From: Opitutus sp. ER46 | GTDB taxonomy: Bacteria > Verrucomicrobiota > Verrucomicrobiia > Opitutales > Opitutaceae | Direction of reading: 5' to 3' | DNA: 64,000 nucleotides | Assembly (NCBI RefSeq): GCF_003054705.1 | Contig: NZ_QAYX01000022.1 | Location: 372,001-436,000, forward strand | Shown: one piece after another, positions 51,822 through 61,608 of the stretch | Layout: every line of letters begins with the position of its first letter | Numbering within the stretch: the stretch's first letter is position 1 | Notes under the pieces: model-generated | What the model was told of the DNA's origin: nothing | What the model saw: only the letters and a program-made list of their open reading frames with translations | Databases searched by the model: none | Made by a program: the position numbers and the translations under genes

Positions 51822-52679
51822 TTGCTCTCGCTCGCCAACCCGTACCTCCGCGTCGACCTCCTCGATCCCACCGGCATCGAGGATGCCGCGACCCTCGGCC
51901 AGCGATTCGGCTGGGGTGGCTATATCTGGCAGGTCTACGAGCACGGCCGCACGCCGCTGCTCGCCGGGCCGCAATGGCCGGACCCGCAGCCCTCGCCGTT
52001 CAACGGCCAGGGACTCCCGGAAGCACTGCGCCATCGGACGCGCGACGGCCAGCCGTTGACCTGGTCCGGCAGCGAGGGCGCCGCCTTTGGCATCGGCGCC
52101 CTGCGCGCCGATGCGGACGGCACCACCCACCTCACCGCCTCCTGCGCGTGGGAAATCGAATGCACGCCTCATCGCGCCGTCTTCTTCACGCGCGACGCGG
52201 TCGCCGGCTTCAGCTACTCCCTGCGGCGCGAGATCGAACTGGCCGGCCGCACCTTGCACTCGCGCACGCTCCTCAAGAACGAGGGCCGGTCTCCCATCGC
52301 GTTGCAGTGGTTCGCGCATCCGTTCTTCCCGCTCGTGGACGGCCTCGCGTCCGCCGTCCTCCCACGCGGCGCCACGCTCCCCGAGAATCCAGGTTTCACC
52401 GTGCAGGACGGCCGTCTGCTCCAGCGCCGCCGTTTCACCGGCGAAAAGGACGGCCATTTCGACGTGCTGCAGTTTGACCCCGCGCAGCCGTTTCAGGTCC
52501 GGTTCGCGCACCCGCGGCTCGAATACGTCGACCTGATCGCGGACTTCCCCCCGTCTGAGGTCGTGCTCTGGGGGAACAGCAACACCTTCTCGATCGAGCC
52601 CTACCTCGCCCTGCGGCTCGCGCCCGGCGAAAGCCGCGCATGGGGGCTGCGCTACGACTTCGGCCGCGCCAAGGTCTAG
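51822..52679 (+). CDS. Aldose-epimerase-like (galactose-mutarotase fold) protein
   Basis: A 285-residue protein, beta-rich throughout, that fits the galactose-mutarotase-like superfamily: the opening MLSLANPYLRVDLLDPTG, the middle FFTRDAVAGFSYSLRREIEL and the end SIEPYLALRLAPGESRAWGL. No signal peptide. It may interconvert sugar anomers or bind a sugar ring. The TTG start is 45 bp after the oxidoreductase stop. The gap after it to 52944 holds a hairpin and heptamer repeats only. Confidence 0.7.
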   Translation: MLSLANPYLRVDLLDPTGIEDAATLGQRFGWGGYIWQVYEHGRTPLLAGPQWPDPQPSPFNGQGLPEALRHRTRDGQPLTWSGSEGAAFGIGALRADADGTTHLTASCAWEIECTPHRAVFFTRDAVAGFSYSLRREIELAGRTLHSRTLLKNEGRSPIALQWFAHPFFPLVDGLASAVLPRGATLPENPGFTVQDGRLLQRRRFTGEKDGHFDVLQFDPAQPFQVRFAHPRLEYVDLIADFPPSEVVLWGNSNTFSIEPYLALRLAPGESRAWGLRYDFGRAKV

Positions 52680-52862
52680 GCGCCCGTCGGACTTCTTCAG
52701 GCAGGCCGCCAATCAAAAGGGCTGCGCCCCACTGGAATCCCGACGCGCGCTGCTCGTTGTTCCAGCAGCTGTGGGCGATGTCCGTCCGGCCTCTGGACCG
52801 CACCTCCCGTACGCGATCGATGCCACGCCCTGAACGGTGCGGCGGAGCCTGAGCCCCGCAGG

Positions 52863-52910
52863 GTTGCAGGGGAAAACCTGCAACCTGCAACTTTCCAACC
52901 TGCAACGTTC
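52863..52910. terminator. Hairpin and CAACCTG/CAACTTT tract between convergent genes
   Basis: GTTGCAGG (52863-52870) and CCTGCAAC (52877-52884) form a perfect 8-bp stem with loop GGAAAA, located between the rightward mutarotase-like and leftward symporter genes. It is joined to a CAACCTGCAACTTTCCAACC tract resembling the one at 3052-3086. Confidence 0.55.
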
Positions 52911-52944
52911 CGTCGCCTGCGATTTTTCGCGCCTGCCGCCAGCG

Positions 52945-55059
52945 CTACGCGCCGATCGTCAGGACGAACTTGAAGACGACGATCACCAGAATCACCAGGC
53001 CCCAGCACGCCACGAACCCGATCGCGTCCTGCCGGTTCCACTTCGTGAATTCCCAGTTCGTGCCGGGAAACAGCTTCGTGTGCTCGAACCGCTGCGGGTT
53101 CGCATAGCTCATCTCCACGTCCATCGCGTCCTGCTCGAGCGTCGGCGCCACCGGCGTCTTCATGCGCGCATAGAACCGCGCCACGCGCTCCGGCTCGGTC
53201 GGCTTCGTCAGCAGGCTGACCACAAAGAGAATCGCCAGCGGGAACAGCGCATCGACGACGAAGCGGGTCGTCATCAACTGCGCCGCCGAGAAGCCCGCGA
53301 CGTCCACGCCACAGAGCGAGAGCAGGTAGACCTCGACCCGGAAGAGTCCGACGCCAGTACGGGGTGATTTCGGATCCAGCGGATTCGTCCGCACCACGCC
53401 TTCCTCGAAGTAGAGCGAGATCGGCTCGATGCGGCGGGTCTTGGTGATCGTGGTCCCGACCGTTTGGGCGCGGCCCGCCGCCACATCGGCCTCCGTCGCC
53501 GACACCGTCGTGGTCACGACTCGCTCCCGCGTCATCTGCGTGAGCGTCTCCGACTGCGCCAGCTTCGGCGTGGCCGACACCACCCACGGGATCACCGCGA
53601 TGAAGATGAGGGTGGCGATCACCTGCACGCGCACCGCCATTTCCGTCACTCGGCGCCAGCAGAAGATCATCGTGATCGGCGCGCCCCACACGACGAGCAG
53701 CACGATCGTGAACTTCAGGAGCGCGATCACGCTGTTCAGGTACAGCGCCACGTAAATGCCGGCGCCAAGCGCGATCGGCACCGCCAGCCGCGCCACGACC
53801 ATGTAGTGGCGTTCCGAGCGGCCGGGATTCAGGGGCTCGTACAGGTTCTTCAGCACCAGGCCCGACAGCACCACTGACTGCGCGCCGAGCAGCGCCAGCT
53901 TGCCGCCGAGAAGGCCGATAATCATCAGCCCGATCAGGCCGACTGGGAGCAACGTGCGAGTCATCAGCCCCCAGGTCTGGTCGGGATCCGCGAGGTTCGG
54001 CCCGAACAGCGCCAGCGCGATCAAGCCGCAATAGCACCACGCGATCGTGATGAACCGCTTGCTGAATCCGCCGGTCACCGCGCCAAGGCGCGCCGCCATC
54101 TCATTCTTCGCCGCCCCGGCGATCGTCATGTTCGCCTGCGATCCCACGATGCCCACCACCTGGATCAGCAGGAGCGCCCCGATGGAGTACCAGGTGTACT
54201 CGCTCGCGCTGTCGCCGCCAAAGACGTTGAACAACACCGCGGGCACCTTCGCGTGCAGCCCCGCCACGCCGCCTATTCGGGCGAGGCCAAAGGGTATCAG
54301 CACAAACGAGATGATGATCACCAGCGACGCCTGCACCGCATCCACCACCGCCGAGGCCTTCAGCCCGCCCAGCATCACGAACACCGCCACGACCGCCGAG
54401 GAGATCATATAGAAGATCACCGGATGAAGGTAGGTGACGTAAGGCTGCAACTCGCCCCGCTCGTAATAGCCCTTGAGCACGTCGTAACGCTGGGCCTGCT
54501 CCGCCGCGAGCGGCGCGGCCTGGCGCGCCTTCCGCAGCTCCACGAACTGGCTGTAATCCGCCACCATCTGCTGCTCAGCCGCCGTGTAGTTCGCCGGCGC
54601 TTTCGCGAGCAGCGGCTGCAGCGTCTTCAGGGCGACCACGTTGCCGGCCGCGATGGTGATGACGATCATCAGCACCGTCGTGACGGCATAGAGCGAGGCC
54701 AGGAACTTGCGCCCAAACCGGTCGGCGAAGAGGTCGGCCATCGTGGTCAGCCGCACGCGCCGGAACCACACGCAGCTGAACCAGTAGTACGGCGTCAGGA
54801 ACAGCGTGATCAGGGCGAGCCACGCCCCGCCCGCGCCCTGCCGGTACACCGAGCTCGCGGTCGTCGTGGCCTGGCTCGGATCGGCCATCGTGCCGAACGA
54901 GAGAAAGAACTGGAACCATTTTCCCAGCGAACGGCCGCCCAGCAGATAGTCCTTCTCGCTCTTCACCCGCCGCGAGGCGATCTGGCCGATCGCGAGGACG
55001 GCAATGAGGTAGGCGATCACGATGATCGCATCGATGAGGTGCAGGCCGAGCAGGGTCAT
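52945..55059 (-). CDS. Sodium:solute symporter (SSS family)
   Basis: A 704-residue inner-membrane transporter with about fourteen hydrophobic helices, importing a sugar or other solute with Na+. The start MTLLGLHLIDAIIVIAYLIA and the conserved FFLSFGTMADPSQATTTASSV segment are typical, as is GSQANMTIAGAAKNEMAARL. A long hydrophilic insertion (about 495-590, with TQMTRERVVTTTVSATEADV) interrupts the late helices. It heads a leftward gene order with the M28 peptidase upstream (49 bp), in the carbohydrate cluster, so it may import breakdown products. Confidence 0.9.
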   Translation of the reverse strand: MTLLGLHLIDAIIVIAYLIAVLAIGQIASRRVKSEKDYLLGGRSLGKWFQFFLSFGTMADPSQATTTASSVYRQGAGGAWLALITLFLTPYYWFSCVWFRRVRLTTMADLFADRFGRKFLASLYAVTTVLMIVITIAAGNVVALKTLQPLLAKAPANYTAAEQQMVADYSQFVELRKARQAAPLAAEQAQRYDVLKGYYERGELQPYVTYLHPVIFYMISSAVVAVFVMLGGLKASAVVDAVQASLVIIISFVLIPFGLARIGGVAGLHAKVPAVLFNVFGGDSASEYTWYSIGALLLIQVVGIVGSQANMTIAGAAKNEMAARLGAVTGGFSKRFITIAWCYCGLIALALFGPNLADPDQTWGLMTRTLLPVGLIGLMIIGLLGGKLALLGAQSVVLSGLVLKNLYEPLNPGRSERHYMVVARLAVPIALGAGIYVALYLNSVIALLKFTIVLLVVWGAPITMIFCWRRVTEMAVRVQVIATLIFIAVIPWVVSATPKLAQSETLTQMTRERVVTTTVSATEADVAAGRAQTVGTTITKTRRIEPISLYFEEGVVRTNPLDPKSPRTGVGLFRVEVYLLSLCGVDVAGFSAAQLMTTRFVVDALFPLAILFVVSLLTKPTEPERVARFYARMKTPVAPTLEQDAMDVEMSYANPQRFEHTKLFPGTNWEFTKWNRQDAIGFVACWGLVILVIVVFKFVLTIGA

Positions 55060-55107
55060 GGCGGAAAGCAGGAGTGAAGCGAGGTCGGGATAGGGTTGAG
55101 GAAAGGC

Positions 55108-56532
55108 TCAGGGTTCGCGGCGGTCGCTCCCGGCGGGCGGCGCGGGGAACGGCCACCAGCCCACGTCGCGCATGCGCTCCTCGATTCCCGTCTCGGCCAG
55201 GAACGCGCGCACCTCCCCGGGCGCCCGGCGTTCCGGCCGGAGCGCGCTGTCGCTGGCCAGCGCCAGCACGAGGGACGTGATCACCGCGGACGAGTCGTGC
55301 ACGAGCTTCTCGGGCAGCTTGTCGATCGTATCCGCGAAATCGTGATAGTACCGCACCGCCGCGGGATCGATCGGGCCGTGAAAGGTCACCGTGCGGATCC
55401 CCGCCACCTGGTACGGCGTGTGGTCGCTGCCGAACCAGTTCTGGTTCTGCACCCCGCCCGGGAGCCGCTCCGCCCCGCGCGCGTCATTCCAGCGCTCGAG
55501 CCAGGCCACGAGCGACTCGTTGCCCAGCGCATTCACCGCCTGCGGCACGCCGACCATGTCGAGATTCATCATCGCCACCACCGGCGCTTCGCCGAGCTGC
55601 CCGGCTGCGTGAATGGAACCCCAGAGCCCGAGCTCCTCGCCGTTGAACCACACCAGCTCGATCGTCCGCCGCAGCCGCTCGCCGCGCAGCGCGTGCGCCA
55701 GCGCGAACAACTGCGCCGTGCCCAGGCCGTTGTCGATCGCGCCCTGCCCCTGGTCCCAACTGTCGAAGTGCGCGCCCACGATCACGCGCTCCGCCGTCTT
55801 GCCCGGCAGCCGCACGATCACGTTCGCGGTCTCCACCGGCCGACAGTGCGAGCGGATCTCCACCCGCACCCGGACGTCTTTGCCGCGCGCCAGCAGGCGC
55901 TGCATCCAGCTGCCCTCCTCCTGGGTGAGGCTGAGCGCCGGCACGGCCAGCGGCTCGCCAATAAAGCTTCCAGTGCGCGCCAGCAGCCGGCCGCCGTCCA
56001 CCCGGTTGACGAAAAGCAGCGCCCGCAGGCCGCGCTCGCGCGCCACGCGCACGATGTCCCGCAGGGGCACGCCGCGTCCGCCATCGAGGAGCCCCACTTT
56101 GCCCGCCACGTCACCGACCGGGTACTCGCTCGCCCGCCCATTCCCGATTGCCACGACCGCCGCCTCGAACGGCCCCGCCGGCTGGCTGTAGCCGAAGGCC
56201 ACCGCCCGCAGCTCACGCGCGACCGGCGTCAGGAGCGCCACCTCGTCCCGCCCCCGCTCCCAGCCCGGCATCGAGAACGTCGACACTTCCGGCTGCAGCC
56301 CGAGCCCGCGCAACTCCTGCACGAGGCGCTCGAGCGCCGCCTGGTTGGCGGGACGGCCTGTCACCCGGCCACCAAAATCATCACAAAGCCGCGTCAGCAT
56401 CGCGTGCGCCGCCTGCGCCGCGGGGCCCACCCGGTCCACCTGCTCCACGGGATCCGCCCGCAACAGGTTCGCCCCGAGGGCCGCCACGACGAACATCGCC
56501 GCCAGCGCCTGATTTCGGCTCCGTCCGGTCAT
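55108..56532 (-). CDS. Secreted M28-family aminopeptidase
   Basis: A 474-residue zinc peptidase with a signal peptide (about 1-26). A PA-type insert (about 85-215) precedes the catalytic core. Zinc ligands are H255 (GAHFDSWDQG), D267 (GAIDNGLG), E300 with the general base E299 (FNGEELGLWG), D325 (NLDMVG) and a late His in YYHDFADT. It removes N-terminal residues from peptides outside the cytoplasm. Its start overlaps the stop of the upstream 604-residue gene (ATGA), and it lies 48 bp before the symporter gene. Confidence 0.9.
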   Translation of the reverse strand: MTGRSRNQALAAMFVVAALGANLLRADPVEQVDRVGPAAQAAHAMLTRLCDDFGGRVTGRPANQAALERLVQELRGLGLQPEVSTFSMPGWERGRDEVALLTPVARELRAVAFGYSQPAGPFEAAVVAIGNGRASEYPVGDVAGKVGLLDGGRGVPLRDIVRVARERGLRALLFVNRVDGGRLLARTGSFIGEPLAVPALSLTQEEGSWMQRLLARGKDVRVRVEIRSHCRPVETANVIVRLPGKTAERVIVGAHFDSWDQGQGAIDNGLGTAQLFALAHALRGERLRRTIELVWFNGEELGLWGSIHAAGQLGEAPVVAMMNLDMVGVPQAVNALGNESLVAWLERWNDARGAERLPGGVQNQNWFGSDHTPYQVAGIRTVTFHGPIDPAAVRYYHDFADTIDKLPEKLVHDSSAVITSLVLALASDSALRPERRAPGEVRAFLAETGIEERMRDVGWWPFPAPPAGSDRREP

Positions 56533-58343
56533 GGCTGCGTCACCCGGTCGGTCACCGTCAGCGTGTTGAAGTCGACCACGTGCTCGAGGCGACCATGGGT
56601 CATCCGCAGCTTGCGGCTGCCGACGTCCGCATGGAGATACGGGCTCTCAAAGAGCGGCCACTTGGCGAAGTCCACCGGCTTCCCGTCAATCTGCGGCGTC
56701 TCGCCATAGGCGCACACCATCGTGTGCCCGCGCAACGTCTTGAAGGTCACCTTGGGTTTCGGCTCGAGCGCCACCGTCAGCGGCAGCGCGCGAATCGCCG
56801 CCTTGAACGCGTCCCAACTGGCGAACTCATGCGCAGCCGCGACCTGCAGGATCGTACCGTTGCGCCGGTGCGGGCTCACGAGCCGCTTGCCGCCCGCCGC
56901 GATCGGCCGCCACTCGTACGGCGCGAGCGGCCGGTACGCGAGGTAGGCGTTTCCGCCCTGGGCGAAGATCCAGCCCGACGCGTCTTCCTCGAGGCGGACG
57001 AGGTCCTTCGAGAAGAAGCCGTTCACCTGCTCGTACTTGGTGCCCGGGCGGATGTCATACAGCGCCACGATCGTGTCGTGGTCCTGGCAGACCTGCTCGA
57101 ACTCCGATCCGCCGAGGAGTTTGTCCTCCTTGTCGTAGGACGGCTTGTTCTGGAGCGTCACCAGGGTCGGCATCCAGTCGGGGAACTCCGTGAAGTACAT
57201 CTGCATCTCGTCGATCGAGACGTGCGGGTGCATCGAGAACATCGTGTTGTGCACGCCGCGGGGATCCGCCACCGCCCAGGTCACGTCCCACGAATGCTGC
57301 TGGATCGGCTGCAGCATGCCGCCTTGATCCGAGCCCACCGCGTAGTCGCGCGTCACATACGTTTGTTTGTACACCGGCGCGTTGCGCACGTCGCTGTTCC
57401 GCCACCGGTGCCGCGTCCGTTTGTGCTCCCGGCTCAGGTACGGTCCGGCGCGATCCGTGCCGAGACGATAGATGACCTCAGGGAGCGTGTAGTCGGAGGC
57501 ACTCGCCGCCGCGGCGAAGAAGATGCCCCAACCACCGTAGCCCGCGGGCGCCGGGCAGTTGTCCAGGAACAGCCAGCCGAAGAACGAGGACAGCCCGTTC
57601 CACTTCTCCAGCACCTGGCGGTCGTCGGTCCGCGCATGGGCGCCCACGTACGCGCCGTTCAGCGTGTCGATCGCGTAATCCGCGAGAATCCAGTCGAGCA
57701 TCATCCGTCCGCGCTGCCGCATCTCCGGATCCTTCGCCCACGTCGCCAGATAAAGCATCGGGATGCAGTATTCGCCGAGGTAGTGCGTGCAGTCGTACTC
57801 CCCCTGCCCGACCGTGGTCGCGAGGTCCATCCAGCTGATCAGGTACGCCTTGGCTTCCGCCAGGTTCTCGGCCGAGGACTTGCCGGAGAACCAGGTCTCG
57901 CCCGGCTCGTTCGGCCACAGCTCGGCCATCAGGTAAAGCGAGGTGTAGTACATCGCCCAGTGGTTCTCCGTGTCGCCGCGCAGCGGCATGTACTCGCGCC
58001 ACGCGCGACGCATCGCCGCCTTCGCCTCCGGGGTGAGCTGGTCCCGCCCGAGGTACGCGATCGAGACGCACGGAAACATCCAGAACATGTCGCCTGAGGG
58101 CGCCTTCATCAGCTCGACCACCTGCGCGGAACACCAGGCGGCGTCCTCGTGCCGCGCGAGCTTGGCGGCGATCCCCGGCAGCCCCGCCGTCTTGGGATCG
58201 TCGGGCTTCACCTGGGCGGCGCGCCAGTCGAGCACCTCCCGCACGCGGGCGCGGTAGCCGACGAAGCGATCACTGGGCGTATCCGCGCCGAAGGCGTGGG
58301 CCGCAAACGCGGCGAGCAGAAGAATCGAAGTAACGAGCTTCAC
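56529..58343 (-). CDS. Large secreted protein of unknown function
   Basis: A 604-residue protein with a signal peptide (VKLVTSILLLAAFAAHAFGA). The first two thirds are helical and aromatic (WCSAQVVELMKAPSGDMFWM, TENHWAMYYTSLYLMAELWP, HYLGEYCIPMLYLATWAKDP), suggesting an (alpha/alpha) toroid as in polysaccharide lyases or six-hairpin glycosidases; the last part is beta-rich. I do not recognise the exact family. GTG at 58343 begins the signal peptide; an upstream in-frame start to 58451 is unlikely. It overlaps the M28 gene by four bases and lies 19 bp after the Asp-box gene. Confidence 0.7.
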   Translation of the reverse strand: MKLVTSILLLAAFAAHAFGADTPSDRFVGYRARVREVLDWRAAQVKPDDPKTAGLPGIAAKLARHEDAAWCSAQVVELMKAPSGDMFWMFPCVSIAYLGRDQLTPEAKAAMRRAWREYMPLRGDTENHWAMYYTSLYLMAELWPNEPGETWFSGKSSAENLAEAKAYLISWMDLATTVGQGEYDCTHYLGEYCIPMLYLATWAKDPEMRQRGRMMLDWILADYAIDTLNGAYVGAHARTDDRQVLEKWNGLSSFFGWLFLDNCPAPAGYGGWGIFFAAAASASDYTLPEVIYRLGTDRAGPYLSREHKRTRHRWRNSDVRNAPVYKQTYVTRDYAVGSDQGGMLQPIQQHSWDVTWAVADPRGVHNTMFSMHPHVSIDEMQMYFTEFPDWMPTLVTLQNKPSYDKEDKLLGGSEFEQVCQDHDTIVALYDIRPGTKYEQVNGFFSKDLVRLEEDASGWIFAQGGNAYLAYRPLAPYEWRPIAAGGKRLVSPHRRNGTILQVAAAHEFASWDAFKAAIRALPLTVALEPKPKVTFKTLRGHTMVCAYGETPQIDGKPVDFAKWPLFESPYLHADVGSRKLRMTHGRLEHVVDFNTLTVTDRVTQP

Positions 58344-58362
58344 GGGCAAAGGGGGTTGGGGG

Positions 58363-59361
58363 TTACGAGCGCGGCACAAAGACGAAATCCCAGACGGTGG
58401 CGGCGGTGAACCACTGCACCTTCCACGTGCGGCCGAAATCGTCGGAGGCATAGACCGGGCTCTGGTTCACCGAGGCATACAGCCGTCCCGGGAAATCCGG
58501 ATCCACGCCCACCCGCCAAACCTGGGCGTTGGGCAGACCGTCGTTCCGCGGGGTCCAGGTGGCGCCGTCATCCTCCGACACCAGCACGCCGCAATTCCAC
58601 CCGGCCACGATCAACCGGCGCGGGTCCGCCGGATCGAAACCGACATTATGCAGGGTATGCGCCCGGCCGACACCGGTCAGCTCCTGCCACGTCTTCCCGC
58701 CATCCGTCGAGCGCTGCAGGCCCTCGGCCTGCGTCGCCGCCAGAAACACCCGCGGGTCGTGCGGAGACTGGCGGACGTCGTGCACCGTCTTCGTGGAGGC
58801 GAACACCTTGGTCCACGTGGTCGCGCCATCCTCGCTGAGATAAATCCCGAGTTCCGTGCCCGCGAGCACCCGGCCCGCCCGCGTGCGATCCACGATGATG
58901 CTCTGGGTATAGGCACGTTTGATTCCTGCCTGCGCCCGATGCCAGGTCTCCCCGGCATCGCGCGAGACCGCGATGCCGTCCGGCAGCGCCACATACACGT
59001 GGTCCGGAGCGTGGGGATCGACGTTGATGTCCTTGCCTTCGGTCATGTCCCAGCTCGTCACGATTTTCCAAGTACGGCCGGCATCGGTCGAACGCATGAC
59101 CCCGTTGTTGCCGGCAATGTAGATGCGTCGCGGATCGCGCGGATCGACCGCGACCGCGTCGATTCGCGGATGGTTGAACCCGATGTGCACGGGGTTCGCC
59201 CGATCCTCGACTTGGTAGAGCCCGTTCCGCAGCACGACCTGCGACCCGATGATGAACGGCTTCGACTGGCTTACGCAGACAAACAACGTATGCGGCGGCG
59301 GCGGCGCCGCGTTGGCGGTCAGCGCGACGAGGCCGAGGAACAGGATCCAGGGGTGTTTCAT
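58363..59361 (-). CDS. Secreted Asp-box beta-propeller protein
   Basis: A 332-residue protein with a signal peptide (MKHPWILFLGLVALTANAAP). Six Asp-box motifs of the pattern SxDxGxTW are visible (STDAGRTW, SRDAGETW, SEDGATTW, STDGGKTW, SEDDGATW, SDDFGRTW), so it is a BNR-type propeller like sialidases, sortilins and photosystem assembly factors. Sialidase-type Arg triads are not evident, so a binding role is likelier than hydrolysis. It is cotranscribed with the 604-residue gene. Confidence 0.85.
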   Translation of the reverse strand: MKHPWILFLGLVALTANAAPPPPHTLFVCVSQSKPFIIGSQVVLRNGLYQVEDRANPVHIGFNHPRIDAVAVDPRDPRRIYIAGNNGVMRSTDAGRTWKIVTSWDMTEGKDINVDPHAPDHVYVALPDGIAVSRDAGETWHRAQAGIKRAYTQSIIVDRTRAGRVLAGTELGIYLSEDGATTWTKVFASTKTVHDVRQSPHDPRVFLAATQAEGLQRSTDGGKTWQELTGVGRAHTLHNVGFDPADPRRLIVAGWNCGVLVSEDDGATWTPRNDGLPNAQVWRVGVDPDFPGRLYASVNQSPVYASDDFGRTWKVQWFTAATVWDFVFVPRS

Positions 59362-59467
59362 GCTTGTTTTGGGAATGGGACCGACACTGCCGCGCCGGAG
59401 CTTCTCCCCCGTGCGGAACGGCGTGGTGCCGGCGGCAGTGAAAGGGGGATGCAGGCGCGACATTGGG

Positions 59468-60751
59468 TTAGGCTCGGGCGAGTGCCGAAACGGCCGCGAC
59501 CACGCGGTCGCACTCGTCCGGCGTGTTGAAGACGTGGGTGGATACGCGCAGCGCGTCGAGTTTCTCCTCCGTCACCGTCCGGCAGCGCAGCCGGTCACGG
59601 CGCATCAGTTCGCGCTGGAGCACCTCACCGGCATGGCCGGCGAGCTTGAAGGTGGTCATCGCGCCGCACAGCTCCGGCCGCGAGGGCGTCAGGACCGTCA
59701 CGCCCTTGATGGAGGCCAGCCCTTCGCGCACCCGCCGCGCGAGTTCCCCGGCCCGGCGCGCGATGCGCTCGCGGCCAATGGCCTGCTGCCAGCGCACGGC
59801 CTCAGCGAGCGCGCCGATCGCCGCCGCGTTGCGGGTGCCAAACTCGTGCCGGCGCGCCCCCGCCGCGTAAACCAGCCGTCCGCAGAAATCGAAATCGCAG
59901 CTCGTGTACGCGCCCGCGTCCGTCGGCGCCACGTCGTCAAGCCGCGCCGCGCGGATCCAGAGCACCCCCGTCTCCCGTGGCCCGCCCAGCCATTTGTGCC
60001 CGCTCGCCGCGTACGAGTCACAGCCGAGCGCCTGCACGTCGATCGGCAGCACGCCCAGCGACTGGGCACCGTCCACATGGAACCAGATGTTGCGCTTCCG
60101 GAGCTCCGCCGCCATCTCGGCCACCGGCATGACGACGCCGGTCGGCGCCGTCACGTGGCTCACCTGCACGGCCTTCGTGCGCGGGGTGACGAGTTGCAGC
60201 ATGCGGCGCACGTTCTCCCCCGCCGATGCCGCATCCGGCTCAAACACGCGTACCACCACGCCCCGTCGCCGCGCCTGATTCAGCCACGGCAGCGAACCGC
60301 CGGGATGCGCGTGGGTCTCGAAGATCACCTCGTCGCCCGGCGCGAGCGCCAGCCCCGCGGCGATGATCGAGTTTCCCTCGGTCGCGTTGCGGGTGAAACA
60401 CACCTCGTCTGGCATCCCGCCAAGGAACCCCGCCATCACCTTCCGGGCTTCGTCAAAAGTGCCGTGAGCCGCGTCGACCCGCTCGTTCAGTGCCTCGGTC
60501 ATCGTGCCCAGCTTCGCCCGCACCGGCGCCGGCATCGGCCCCAGTCCGCCGCAATTCAGGTACGCCAGGTCCGGCGCGATGCCGTAGGCGGCGCGCACTT
60601 CCCGCCAGAAGTTCTCCGGCGCGGCGTCGTCATACCCGGGCAATGCCCGCGCAACGGCGGTCCCCGGCTCCGCCGCCGCGACGCGCCCGGCCAACGCCCA
60701 CGCCGCCGCCCCGGCGCCCACTCCGCGGAGAAACTGTTTGCGGTTCAGCAT
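59468..60751 (-). CDS. Class V aminotransferase-family protein with export signal
   Basis: A 427-residue PLP enzyme of the isopenicillin N epimerase/cysteine desulfurase group. The Schiff-base Lys is in ASGHKWLGGPRETG, and the Asp that holds the pyridine N is in WFHVDGAQSLG. An N-terminal segment MLNRKQFLRGVGAGAAAWAL looks like a twin-arginine signal, but the pair is R-K rather than R-R. Export of a folded PLP enzyme would fit Tat. The start shares one base with the stop of the PmoA-like gene. Confidence 0.85.
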   Translation of the reverse strand: MLNRKQFLRGVGAGAAAWALAGRVAAAEPGTAVARALPGYDDAAPENFWREVRAAYGIAPDLAYLNCGGLGPMPAPVRAKLGTMTEALNERVDAAHGTFDEARKVMAGFLGGMPDEVCFTRNATEGNSIIAAGLALAPGDEVIFETHAHPGGSLPWLNQARRRGVVVRVFEPDAASAGENVRRMLQLVTPRTKAVQVSHVTAPTGVVMPVAEMAAELRKRNIWFHVDGAQSLGVLPIDVQALGCDSYAASGHKWLGGPRETGVLWIRAARLDDVAPTDAGAYTSCDFDFCGRLVYAAGARRHEFGTRNAAAIGALAEAVRWQQAIGRERIARRAGELARRVREGLASIKGVTVLTPSRPELCGAMTTFKLAGHAGEVLQRELMRRDRLRCRTVTEEKLDALRVSTHVFNTPDECDRVVAAVSALARA

Positions 60752-61608
60752 CACGGCAGATCGGTGAACACCAGTCGGTGGTGAAGCCGGAGTTCGCCCC
60801 CCGGCGCCAACCCGCGATCCCGGTCAAACTGGAACGCCAGCGCCGCGAGGGGATTGTTGCGGCGCACAAACCAGTGCACCGGCTCGCCCCCGTTCTCAAA
60901 GCGCACCTTCACCCGTCGCAGCGTCGTGTCCATCTGTCCCCGCCACTCCATCCAGGCCGAGGACAAGCCATGGACCGCGGCTTCACCGCTAACCTCACCA
61001 TCCGCCCAGATGCCGACTTCCGCGTCGCCATGGTCGTCGAGCAGTTCGCGGCGCCCGCGGAACTGCAGCCCGGTGTAGTGCGAGCCCTTCAGGCCCTGCC
61101 CGGAGTGATAGTTCGACAAAACGAGTTCGCGCGCGGTCACGTTCCGCAGCACGGATTGCCAGCCGAGGGCCCACGCGTGGTCGGTCACGTCCTCGACGGT
61201 GAGCACCCGGCGCTCGTTCAACAGCCGCTCTCCTTTCCCGGTCTCCCAGGCCACGCTCTGCTCGAGCCGCCGCGGCGCCAGGCCCACCCATTCGAGGTGA
61301 CGCTGCACTCCGTGGTTCTCCTGCCAGCGATAACCCTCGCCCGCGCGGTAGGTCGGCCCGCCCCAGAAGTTCCAGCCATCAACCTGGTTGATGGTGAGGC
61401 TGAGCCCGTGATGCCACGGGTGGTCGTTCGGGCGGAAGTTCGTCAGAATCTCGCCCGACCGCGCATACACGGGATGCAGATAGGGGCGCGGGGCCTCGCG
61501 CGCCGGCGTGGCGGGAGCATAAACGTAACGAAACAGCGCCGGACCATCGACCTCGCGAACCTCGAGCGCCTCGTCGGCATCGGTGATCAAGTACAGCTCG
61601 ACGCTCAT
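60751..61608 (-). CDS. PmoA-like family protein (DUF6807)
   Basis: A 285-residue protein of the group annotated as methane-oxygenase PmoA-like, although it has no membrane helices and is not a monooxygenase subunit. Typical segments are YLHPVYARSGEILTNFRPND, HPWHHGLSLTINQVDGWNFW and GSHYTGLQFRGRRELLDDHG. The fold is probably a beta-sandwich acting on sugars, and it is usual in Planctomycete and Verrucomicrobial sugar clusters. It overlaps the rhamnosidase gene by four bases (ATGA) and the aminotransferase gene by one, so the three are coupled. Confidence 0.8.
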   Translation of the reverse strand: MSVELYLITDADEALEVREVDGPALFRYVYAPATPAREAPRPYLHPVYARSGEILTNFRPNDHPWHHGLSLTINQVDGWNFWGGPTYRAGEGYRWQENHGVQRHLEWVGLAPRRLEQSVAWETGKGERLLNERRVLTVEDVTDHAWALGWQSVLRNVTARELVLSNYHSGQGLKGSHYTGLQFRGRRELLDDHGDAEVGIWADGEVSGEAAVHGLSSAWMEWRGQMDTTLRRVKVRFENGGEPVHWFVRRNNPLAALAFQFDRDRGLAPGGELRLHHRLVFTDLP

